Source: Akkermansia muciniphila
GTDB taxonomy: Bacteria > Verrucomicrobiota > Kiritimatiellia > RFP12 > UBA1067
NCBI GenBank assembly: GCA_945870145.1
Contig: CAMBQV010000011.1
Location: forward strand, 1-33,867
Direction: 5' to 3'
Length of the DNA: 33,867 nt
Under the pieces are notes generated by a model. The model did not search any database, had not been told where the DNA came from, and saw nothing but the letters and a program-made list of their open reading frames with translations. This document shows positions 24,342-32,646 of the stretch, piece by piece. A program made the position numbers and the translations under genes. Position 1 is the first letter of the stretch. The number at the start of each line of letters is the position of its first letter.

Positions 24342-24381
24342 CGGCTGCCGGCTGCCGACTGCGACTGCCAACTGCCACTTT
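24342..24381. repeat. AGTNGGC-family array (minus orientation): CGGCTGC|CGGCTGC|CGACTGC|GACTGC|CAACTGC|CAC
   Basis: Direct reading; 5 nt from the comM stop codon. Confidence 0.82.
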
Positions 24382-24385
24382 CCCC

Positions 24386-25921
24386 TCACATCCAAATGCT
24401 GCGATCGAGGGAACGGTATTGAATCGCCTCGGAGATATGGCCGGGGCCGATCTCTTCAGCGCCCTCCATATCGGCGATGGTGCGGGCGACTTTGACGATG
24501 CGATCATACGCGCGTGCGCTGAAATGAAACTCGGTCATGGCCATTTTGAGCAACTCGGCTGCCTCCTCCGAAGGGACGCAATGGTCCTGCACATCGCGCG
24601 CTGACATCGCTGCATTACACGTGATCTTGGGATTGCGCGCAAAGCGTTCGCGTTGTCGCCGGCGACAGGTTTCGACGCGATCCCGAATCTCAGCAGAGGG
24701 CGTACCGCGACCTAAGGTGCTCATCTGGTCGTAATTCACCGGGGGCACTTCGATGTGGATGTCGATGCGATCCAGCAAGGGACCTGAAATCTTGTTGCGA
24801 TAGGCCTGTATCTTGGTTGAGGTACAACGGCACTCGCGTTTGGGGTCCCCTGCAAAGCCGCAGGGACACGGATTCATCGCAGCCACAAGCATGAAGCGGG
24901 AGGGGAAGTCGAGGGTGGCTGCGGCGCGGGAGATCGTGACATGGCCATCTTCGAGGGGCTGGCGAAGCACCTCTAAAACGTTGCGATGAAATTCAGGGAG
25001 TTCGTCGAGGAAGAGGACGCCCCGATGGGCCAAACTCACCTCGCCGGGCAAGGGATGGACACCGCCCCCCAAGAGTCCAGCATCTGAGATGGTATGGTGT
25101 GGCGACCGGAAGGGACGTTGGAAGATCAAGGCCTGATGGCTCTTGAGCGTCCCGGCGATGCTGTGGATGCGTGTAGCTTCGAGCGCCTCCTCCAAATGCA
25201 TCTCAGGCAGGATCGAGGCGATACGTCGCGCCAGCATGGTTTTGCCTGCGCCAGGCGAGCCAATCATCAGGATATTGTGGCCACCACAAACCGCGACCTC
25301 GATCGCCCGCTTGGCAGACTCCTGGCCCTTGACATCCGCGAAATCTTCGGTGTGTCCGCGCTCACGTTGGATCAGTTCGGAAAGCTCGACGCGAAAGGGT
25401 TCCAGTTTCAAGGACCCCGAGAGAAACTCGATGGCCTCTCGCAGGTGGCGGACAGGGTAGACCTCAATGCCCTCGGCAACGGCCGCCTCTTCTGCATTGT
25501 CCGCAGGTACAATGATGCCACGTTTGCCTTGCTTACGCATCTCAAGCGTCACAGGGAGTACGCCTCTGACACGACGTACCTCGCCACTCAACGCCAATTC
25601 ACCGATCAAGGCGAACTGGTCGAGATTGGGCATTTCGGCCTCTCCTGTGGCCGCTAGCAGCCCCGCCGCGATCGGCAGGTCATAGACCGGCCCCTCCTTC
25701 TTGATGTCAGCAGGGGCAAGATTAATGGTGGTACGCCCGATCATGGGACGGAACCCCGAGTTGTTCATGGCGGTGAGTACGCGGTCCTTGCTTTCGCGAA
25801 CCGCTGCATCGGGCAATCCGACAATCACAAACTGCGCTTCACCCTTGCCCGCGTTGACCTCGATCTCGACCGAATAGGCATTGACGCCATACACGGCGCC
25901 TGAATAGACACGTGATAACAT
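24386..25921 (-). CDS. comM: YifB/ComM-family Mg-chelatase-like AAA+ ATPase
   Basis: MLSRVYSGAVYGVNAYSVEIEV...; GGHNILMIGSPGAGKTMLARRIASILP; FRSPHHTISDAGLLGGG; MNPCPCGFAGDP. Confidence 0.95.
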   Translation of the reverse strand: MLSRVYSGAVYGVNAYSVEIEVNAGKGEAQFVIVGLPDAAVRESKDRVLTAMNNSGFRPMIGRTTINLAPADIKKEGPVYDLPIAAGLLAATGEAEMPNLDQFALIGELALSGEVRRVRGVLPVTLEMRKQGKRGIIVPADNAEEAAVAEGIEVYPVRHLREAIEFLSGSLKLEPFRVELSELIQRERGHTEDFADVKGQESAKRAIEVAVCGGHNILMIGSPGAGKTMLARRIASILPEMHLEEALEATRIHSIAGTLKSHQALIFQRPFRSPHHTISDAGLLGGGVHPLPGEVSLAHRGVLFLDELPEFHRNVLEVLRQPLEDGHVTISRAAATLDFPSRFMLVAAMNPCPCGFAGDPKRECRCTSTKIQAYRNKISGPLLDRIDIHIEVPPVNYDQMSTLGRGTPSAEIRDRVETCRRRQRERFARNPKITCNAAMSARDVQDHCVPSEEAAELLKMAMTEFHFSARAYDRIVKVARTIADMEGAEEIGPGHISEAIQYRSLDRSIWM

Positions 25922-25971
25922 GGAACGACTCCTCTTTTAATGTGATTTTTTTTGATACTTAACCATTTGGT

Positions 25972-26010
25972 TTAACGCAAAAACCGCAAAATTTGCGGTT
26001 TTTGCGTTAA
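25972..26010. repeat. 39-nt perfect palindrome, 19-bp arms around one base
   Basis: TTAACGCAAAAACCGCAAA-A-TTTGCGGTTTTTGCGTTAA. Confidence 0.9.
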
Positions 26011-26139
26011 GAAACCCTATTCGTCATTAATGACAAAAGACAACCTATTTACCGAAAAATGACAAGGGGGAAACGAAACCCACTTGTTCACTTCGGTGTT
26101 GTCTTCCAACCCTGAATCAACTAAACTTAGAGCTTCATT

Positions 26140-26253
26140 ATGAAGCTTGACCCTCGACTTCGACCCTCACTAACGACACAGGAGCGCACTGCGCTCCTGT
26201 GTACCACCGCCCTCTTTATCCTTGGACTCCTCGTCCGGCTATTTTCCCATTAA
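26140..26253 (+). CDS. Possible small membrane peptide (37 aa), not in the supplied ORF track
   Basis: ATG...TAA translates to MKLDPRLRPSLTTQERTALLCTTALFILGLLVRLFSH, one hydrophobic segment; stop overlaps the antisense stop of the giant gene; no clear RBS. Confidence 0.35.
   Translation: MKLDPRLRPSLTTQERTALLCTTALFILGLLVRLFSH
26176..26202. repeat. 27-nt perfect palindrome, 13-bp arms around one base
   Basis: ACACAGGAGCGCA-C-TGCGCTCCTGTGT. Confidence 0.9.
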
Positions 26254-29200
26254 GGAACAAAAAGCGAGTTGGTGTTGTTGATTAGCTCTTGCGTAGCAAT
26301 AAATTGGTTGTTATGGTCTAAAAACAACTTGAATAGGCCTGCGCTATTTGTAAAGCCATTGATAAATGTACGCGCGTGGAAGTTGGCGTCGAAGGAGTTC
26401 GCACCTATTGAATATTGCCGGATGGATTTCAAGGGCTTAAACGGATCCGTATCCTTTAGCCAGATACTGACAGCCGCGTCGCCACGCAAGAAAGTGACAC
26501 GATTGGTGTATCCACTGCCATCGATTGTTGCCATTTCCAAGGTCAACCATAAACCAAACGGAGGATTAGGCACAGGAGTCATTAGGTTGAAAATGAAGCG
26601 ATTGGTTTGGGTTGGATCCATGTTTAGCCAATACTCCTCCTGAAGTCCAAGCGTGCTAGTTTCAAAATAGCTGGGCGCAAGAGGCTTGTCATTATACTGC
26701 CGTAACCAAGCGATCTGGTCTGCGGTTTGTACAAAATTGGTCACATGAGGGGCGAGCCACAATTCAGCGACCAACGTGGTGTTGGTCTGGACATCCACCA
26801 ACGAGATCGTATAGTTTGTGATCGCTTTCTGATCGGTCGGCGAGAGGAGTTGCACATTGTTAGAGAACACGTTGTAGAAGCGGAACCAAGAGTCGGCAAC
26901 ATAATTGAAATTAGTGGCTTGCCCTTTTTTCATCTTAAACATAAGTGGATTCTTTTGCGCGCCATTTTGCCAACCGTGCGTCAATCGATCTTTCGAGAGA
27001 AGCGTGGAAATAATCAGCACATTCGAGCCCCCGGGCATTGGGGCTACAGGGAACTCTTGTCCTAGATTTCTCTCACCAGGCGTCCAGTTGAGCGGTCCCA
27101 CCCCCTGTTGCCAAGAGTTTGTGTTATCTGTACGCTCGTAGCGACCTGCTGTGACATTCACTTTCCCCGTGTAAGCGAGCGAACCATTGAAGTCTTCACG
27201 TCCCACATAACTAAAAGAGGGCGCCGCGTTTGTAAAGTGAACACCTGTAACCCATGAGACGACTTGACGATTGTAATCGTAGGCGATCGACTGCTCATAC
27301 ATGCCCATCGGACGCTTCAGACGATAGCCTCCCGGATAGAATTGGGCAGCCGTACTCCCTGGATAGAAGCTTTCTTTCCCTTGCATATACCACACGGCCT
27401 TATGCACAACGCAAGTGGTAGAGAGCGGCGGATAGGAGGGTCTGTTATTGATGGCCTCGAGGTCGGGGGCCCCTATCACAAAGAGCCCATACTTACTTCC
27501 ATAGTCCAGCACAGGCGAGACAATTGTAGAGGAGTTTAAGAGATCGGTCCGCCATATATAACGATCCTTGTTCAACACTTCTACCGTCCACCCCTGCAAG
27601 CTCATCCATGCGGGCTGAGCAATTTCAACGTAGGGGTTCATGAAGACCTTGTGGTTCTGTGCCAGAAGCGCGTCATCCTCGTTCAGGTTCAGCTCATTGA
27701 TCCAGACCGCTCCAGGAGGTACATCATAGACGATATAATAGGGCGACCACGTCGTCTTGAGCGCGCCTGTAGAGGTGTTACCCACCCTGTTAAAGTCAAC
27801 AGGGAAGTACCACGAGGGATTCACAAAGTGATCCGAGGTTTCCGGAGACTGGGAGATAACATATTTAGTCGAACTACCTGCTCTGTTATACTCTGCCCAG
27901 ACTATGTATTGGACAACCGAGTACTTCTCCTGCTCGGGAATACCCGTAATCATAAAATCGCCAGTTATACGGTAAATTTGATTGGGCACATCCACACAAT
28001 CCAAAGTCTTTTCAACATGGGTTGGGACATTTGTTACGCCTCCCCACGTGTTGGTCCCCACGACGTAAGCGACCTTGACTACAATATTTTTCGGATCCAG
28101 CAAGATGTTGGTGAGTTGAGCCTCTATGCCAATATCCTCGCCTTCAAGAGGCTGTTTAGTCTCTGTGGGGCCAAGAGACGTGGGTACAAGCAACTTCACG
28201 CCAGTGATATCGAAGCGAGGGTAGATCGCCTCGGTCAAGACGATTTCATCAATACCGATGCGCTGAGGGGTGCCAATTAGAGGGGCCACACCATCGACCA
28301 CCAACTTGACTGCCTTGATGGTATTCGGCAAATTGGTATAACTATAGGAGAAGGGACGGTAAAAGGCATTGGTAATATTGGGAAATGTCGCGAGCCATGT
28401 CCATTCTCCGTCGGGTTTATCTCTATTCCACGTATCCGTCGTAACATAAAGTGAGATTGAGGGGGTGGGGAGCCCTGCTGCATAGTTGGCTGTAAAGGCG
28501 CGAGCAAGGAAGGAGATGGTTCCGAGTCCACGGGTCAGACGTGGTGCCATGATATAGGGATTGTGGTTCGTCATCGGCCGATCCGGATGGGTTCCGATTG
28601 TCATGCGGTTGTTCATGTATCCCGAGATATTTGTATCCAACCACCAGTTGTTGGTCTCCGCGGACGTGATCTTCATGTTGTAAGCAACCCAGTCCTTCGG
28701 CGAATTGGTGGGGTTGTTCCAAATCGTAATATTGTCCAAGTCGATGACCGACTTGTTCGTGTGGGTGAGATCATTGATCAACCGTACGTAGATATTAGTC
28801 TCGGCCAGAATCCCGAGGTATAAGTTGACGTTCACCCAACCACTGGTGACATCAAAGGTTAAGTTGGTTATATCAACCCATCCGACGAGAGTATCTCCAG
28901 GAGAAACGCTTTGCGTGTATTGAATCTTCAATTTCGCAGGTCCGTCTGTTACGCGGTAGCCAAAGAGAATCGAGCCAATACCCTCCACCTGTTCGGAACG
29001 GACACCTTGAATCCGAGTTGGATCGGCCTGGGAAGAATCCAGATGGGCATACCACTGGTTGGTCGTATCATAATTCACCCAGCCCTCAGTGATCTTCCAC
29101 TCATCGGCGGTGATGGGGTCGGTCTTCGCACGCCAGCTCGTCACATGAATACCATCCAGGGCAATATCATCATCATCATCCACCGCGATTCGGATAAGAC

Positions 29201-32200
29201 GGTCCCTCCAGTCATTGGTTGTTGCTGAAAACGTCTGGAAGTTATAGTCGGTGATCGTGTGGGTCGCAAATTGAGTCCATTCACCGGTTGTTGTGCCGGT
29301 ATAGAGCTTCACCTGTGTTGATGTACTTGCGGACAAGAAATTGGTGGTCGCTACATATTTATTGGGCATCACGAACCATTCAGTACTGTTTATACCTATC
29401 GAACTAAAGGTGTTGGTCGCCCATGTAGAGGGGGTAAGATCCGCGATCTCTATTTTGGGGACTCTAAGAGCACAATCTGCAGAATGAAAACCATACGAGC
29501 CATACTGAATGGGCGAGTTTGGGTCCATTACAACAGCACCAACATTCGTTGCGCCATTTGAGAGTGTCCAGCCTGTAATATCCGTCTGATTGAAGTTAAC
29601 CTGTATAGCTGTCTCCGTGGAAGACGGATTGTACACATGAAACTTCGTGGGATAGGTAGCAGCGTCCAACGTCGTCAACTGAGCATCCCAGTTTATTTCA
29701 GCTCCAGTTGCTGTCCGAACGACAGAGGCAAGCAGCTTAGGAGTCAATGTCCCGTCCCATTTCCATATTTCATGTTTGATACGCTTATTAAAGTTAGTAT
29801 CAATGGTGCTCGTGCCCACAGGAGTATCACGACTGTCTGTCGTCTGGGTAATCCGGTATTCATAGAACATCAACATGCTTCGATAATAAGCGATCATAGA
29901 CATCGAGGGCGCCTCCGGTGACATAGAATCCACCTTCATCGATGATCGTATAACATAATTCGAGCGGAGCATGTCAGTCATACGCCATATTGCGTTCATG
30001 CTATAATCAAGCATGTTTTGGGGGAGCGGTCGACTTAAACGCGCCTCATAGGTTAAGGTTCCAATGCCGTGGAGGTTCGGCCACTGAGCGGCGTCATTTT
30101 GTAAATAACCATCGCCTGCGGGTGCGCTTTTGCCAAAGAGTCGGACTGCTAGATTTCGGCGCTGGTTCTCGGTGCCTATATAGTTGGGTTCCGTATTTCC
30201 CGCGGTTCGCTCCACCACATATTGAAAGACACCCGCGTACCATTCGGAATAGTTTAAAATTGGCTCGGGACCTGTTCGCAAAGCAGAGGTTTCAACGGGT
30301 GTATAAATAGAGCCTTGCTTAAAATAATTACTTTTGGCAGAAGCAAAACTTTGCGACCAACCATTCGAGAAGGATTGCGAAAAGGCGGTCTTGGGATACT
30401 TGTCTGCTGAGTCGGTAAAGTAATTCTTTGGAGTGTCCCCCGCGTTCCACCCATTAAAATTCTGGTATTCACCCCGGCCTGCGATATAGTTCGTCTTCTC
30501 GGTGTCGAGCGTAAAGAGGACATAGCTGGACTCCCCTGGAACCGTGGTTACGCCGAACCAGTCATTTGTCCGGCTCGTGATGGTGGCGTTGGTGAGTCCG
30601 CAGTTATCCCCGTACGGGAGAGACCCGTTCTGGATACGGGTGGTACTCATATTCTGCCAGTAAACTTTGTTCGTGGTCGTCTGAAAGGCATTGGTATAAG
30701 CGCCGGTCGCCTCAAAATACCAGAGGAGATTCGTCACCCCTGGGTGATTCACAATGTCGTACTTGGCCTGCCACCGGTTGGTGTTGCTGAGCTCCATTTC
30801 CAAAATCTGATTTGTGGATGAACCATTGACGAAGAGAACCGTTTTGACCTTGTCATGGCTCGACGGGAAGAGACGCAAGGAGAAGACAAAGGGGGTGTTT
30901 GTTGCGCTACTTCCCGAGGTCATCCCTGCAGCAGAGTAGACCCGAGGCGATTTTTTTTCGGACACGGTGTTAGTCACTGCCGGATAGACGGTATAATCCT
31001 TTGACTGGTAGTAAGCACCGTAAAAATGGCATACAAAGAAATATTCAAGATTCCCGGCGTCAGAATAGGCGCGCAGGGCGCTCTCCGGTTGCCAGAGTTC
31101 GCCGTTCCCGAGCCCGTCCCCTATATTGACGCAGGTCATCTTATTGGTCACCCAGGGGGTAACTTGATTGAGATAGTTCCAACGTGAGACCATCAGGACA
31201 TTGGTCCGCGTCTCGCTTATTGTAATATGAGGCCCCGGCATATTGTCAATCCTGATCTGAACTTCCATATTCGTGTTCACGCTTGGATAGGCGTTGAAGG
31301 GAGAGAGCCCATGGGACATGATCACGTCAGCCGGCGGCTCAGAGACACGGAGGTTATCAACCGCTACCATCGGTACATCACGATTGCTGCCTTGGTTGTT
31401 CATTCTTTGAATTCGGATGGCAATCGGCCCCCTACAATTGATTTCTTGTTGATACCGATTCGTCGCAACGGAACCGAGGCTTAAAGAGCTTATCTCCACC
31501 CATGACCACGAATCTGGAGGTATGGGTAACAAAAATTCAGCACTATTTGTTGCAATATAGACTTTAATAATGGCCGCTGGGCTAATAGTCGCGACAGGAG
31601 CTATATCAAAATAGAGCGTACCCACGCCGTTAGTTAAAATAGGCGACGCCATTTTCGATCCAATCAAATTCTGAAAATAAGCACAATAATTTGTGTTGGG
31701 CACATACGTGTTACCATTTAAAACCGGCCCAATGCTCGAGCCTGATGTTAAACGGCCCATACGAATATCAGAAAAGACCCATCCTGATATATGAAGATGG
31801 TTGGTTCCTTTTTGTGAGCCTGCTGTATTATTAGTCCCAATATGCTGCCATGTGGGCGTCGCTCCATTTGTCTGATTATAGTCATCAAATGAAAAATATC
31901 TCCCTTCATTCGGATTCAGATCATAGATCGGTGCTGCAAAAGACCAGTCCGGCGGTGGCTCCAAGGCCTGGACGTTGTCAATAACCACATAAGGCAAATC
32001 CGGATTGCTGCCGAGGGTGTTCATTCTTTGAATTCGAATGGCGATTGAGCCCACATAGTTAAGGTTTGTCTGATAAGTTATCTGATTGGTTGAACTGATC
32101 GCTAAAGACCCTATTTCTACCCATGCGTTGGTGGGTATGGGGCTCACAACATTTGTCGCAATATAGACTTTAATACTGGCCGCTACGCCCAAAGTAGAGG

Positions 32201-32621
32201 CCGCCACAATATCAAACGAGAACGTAGTAACACCATTTGTAAAAATGGGCGACTCCATTTTCGCTCCAGACAGATTCCGAAAATAGGCACAATAATTGAT
32301 GTCAGGGACATACGTGTTGCCGTTTAAGGCCGGCGCGATGCTCGTCCCTGCTGTTATACGGCCCATACGCATCTCCTCAAGGGACCATCCTGATTTATGT
32401 TGATGGTTGGTACCCTCTTGGGATCCGTTATATGTTGTAGCCCCGGTATGCGTCCATGTGCCGTCCGCTGTCAAACTATAGTCATCAAAAAACAGATCAC
32501 GACCTTTATCAGCAGCCGAGGCAGCGCCTTGCGCTACAAGCACAGGAAAACTCAGGAGGGCTAGGCACACAATAAGCCAACCGCTCCAGCTAGGTTTAAA
32601 AATTGGGTTGAGTATATTCAT
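26250..32621 (-). CDS. Giant exported protein (2123 aa) with duplicated N-terminal domain and a lamin-tail-like segment
   Basis: Signal-peptide-like N-terminus (WLIVCLALLSFPVLVAQGAASA); two similar ~180-aa units; N/T/W-rich beta-type composition; 'VWINELNLNEDD...YVEIAQPAWMSLQGWTVEV' resembles a lamin tail domain. Confidence 0.85.
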   Translation of the reverse strand: MNILNPIFKPSWSGWLIVCLALLSFPVLVAQGAASAADKGRDLFFDDYSLTADGTWTHTGATTYNGSQEGTNHQHKSGWSLEEMRMGRITAGTSIAPALNGNTYVPDINYCAYFRNLSGAKMESPIFTNGVTTFSFDIVAASTLGVAASIKVYIATNVVSPIPTNAWVEIGSLAISSTNQITYQTNLNYVGSIAIRIQRMNTLGSNPDLPYVVIDNVQALEPPPDWSFAAPIYDLNPNEGRYFSFDDYNQTNGATPTWQHIGTNNTAGSQKGTNHLHISGWVFSDIRMGRLTSGSSIGPVLNGNTYVPNTNYCAYFQNLIGSKMASPILTNGVGTLYFDIAPVATISPAAIIKVYIATNSAEFLLPIPPDSWSWVEISSLSLGSVATNRYQQEINCRGPIAIRIQRMNNQGSNRDVPMVAVDNLRVSEPPADVIMSHGLSPFNAYPSVNTNMEVQIRIDNMPGPHITISETRTNVLMVSRWNYLNQVTPWVTNKMTCVNIGDGLGNGELWQPESALRAYSDAGNLEYFFVCHFYGAYYQSKDYTVYPAVTNTVSEKKSPRVYSAAGMTSGSSATNTPFVFSLRLFPSSHDKVKTVLFVNGSSTNQILEMELSNTNRWQAKYDIVNHPGVTNLLWYFEATGAYTNAFQTTTNKVYWQNMSTTRIQNGSLPYGDNCGLTNATITSRTNDWFGVTTVPGESSYVLFTLDTEKTNYIAGRGEYQNFNGWNAGDTPKNYFTDSADKYPKTAFSQSFSNGWSQSFASAKSNYFKQGSIYTPVETSALRTGPEPILNYSEWYAGVFQYVVERTAGNTEPNYIGTENQRRNLAVRLFGKSAPAGDGYLQNDAAQWPNLHGIGTLTYEARLSRPLPQNMLDYSMNAIWRMTDMLRSNYVIRSSMKVDSMSPEAPSMSMIAYYRSMLMFYEYRITQTTDSRDTPVGTSTIDTNFNKRIKHEIWKWDGTLTPKLLASVVRTATGAEINWDAQLTTLDAATYPTKFHVYNPSSTETAIQVNFNQTDITGWTLSNGATNVGAVVMDPNSPIQYGSYGFHSADCALRVPKIEIADLTPSTWATNTFSSIGINSTEWFVMPNKYVATTNFLSASTSTQVKLYTGTTTGEWTQFATHTITDYNFQTFSATTNDWRDRLIRIAVDDDDDIALDGIHVTSWRAKTDPITADEWKITEGWVNYDTTNQWYAHLDSSQADPTRIQGVRSEQVEGIGSILFGYRVTDGPAKLKIQYTQSVSPGDTLVGWVDITNLTFDVTSGWVNVNLYLGILAETNIYVRLINDLTHTNKSVIDLDNITIWNNPTNSPKDWVAYNMKITSAETNNWWLDTNISGYMNNRMTIGTHPDRPMTNHNPYIMAPRLTRGLGTISFLARAFTANYAAGLPTPSISLYVTTDTWNRDKPDGEWTWLATFPNITNAFYRPFSYSYTNLPNTIKAVKLVVDGVAPLIGTPQRIGIDEIVLTEAIYPRFDITGVKLLVPTSLGPTETKQPLEGEDIGIEAQLTNILLDPKNIVVKVAYVVGTNTWGGVTNVPTHVEKTLDCVDVPNQIYRITGDFMITGIPEQEKYSVVQYIVWAEYNRAGSSTKYVISQSPETSDHFVNPSWYFPVDFNRVGNTSTGALKTTWSPYYIVYDVPPGAVWINELNLNEDDALLAQNHKVFMNPYVEIAQPAWMSLQGWTVEVLNKDRYIWRTDLLNSSTIVSPVLDYGSKYGLFVIGAPDLEAINNRPSYPPLSTTCVVHKAVWYMQGKESFYPGSTAAQFYPGGYRLKRPMGMYEQSIAYDYNRQVVSWVTGVHFTNAAPSFSYVGREDFNGSLAYTGKVNVTAGRYERTDNTNSWQQGVGPLNWTPGERNLGQEFPVAPMPGGSNVLIISTLLSKDRLTHGWQNGAQKNPLMFKMKKGQATNFNYVADSWFRFYNVFSNNVQLLSPTDQKAITNYTISLVDVQTNTTLVAELWLAPHVTNFVQTADQIAWLRQYNDKPLAPSYFETSTLGLQEEYWLNMDPTQTNRFIFNLMTPVPNPPFGLWLTLEMATIDGSGYTNRVTFLRGDAAVSIWLKDTDPFKPLKSIRQYSIGANSFDANFHARTFINGFTNSAGLFKLFLDHNNQFIATQELINNTNSLFVP

Positions 32622-32646
32622 AGCTCGCTCTTTCTCACAAAAAGGG

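Noticed and set aside
1823-24381. Periodic arrays as CRISPR
   Set aside because: Units are only 6-8 nt, contiguous, degenerate and without unique spacers; no cas genes seen.
27651-28280. 209-aa plus-strand ORF inside the giant gene
   Set aside because: Low-plausibility composition and fully antisense to a continuous 2123-aa frame.
29168-29183. ATC microsatellite in the giant gene
   Set aside because: Short in-frame run encoding DDDDD in an acidic loop; not evidence of phase variation because unit is a codon.
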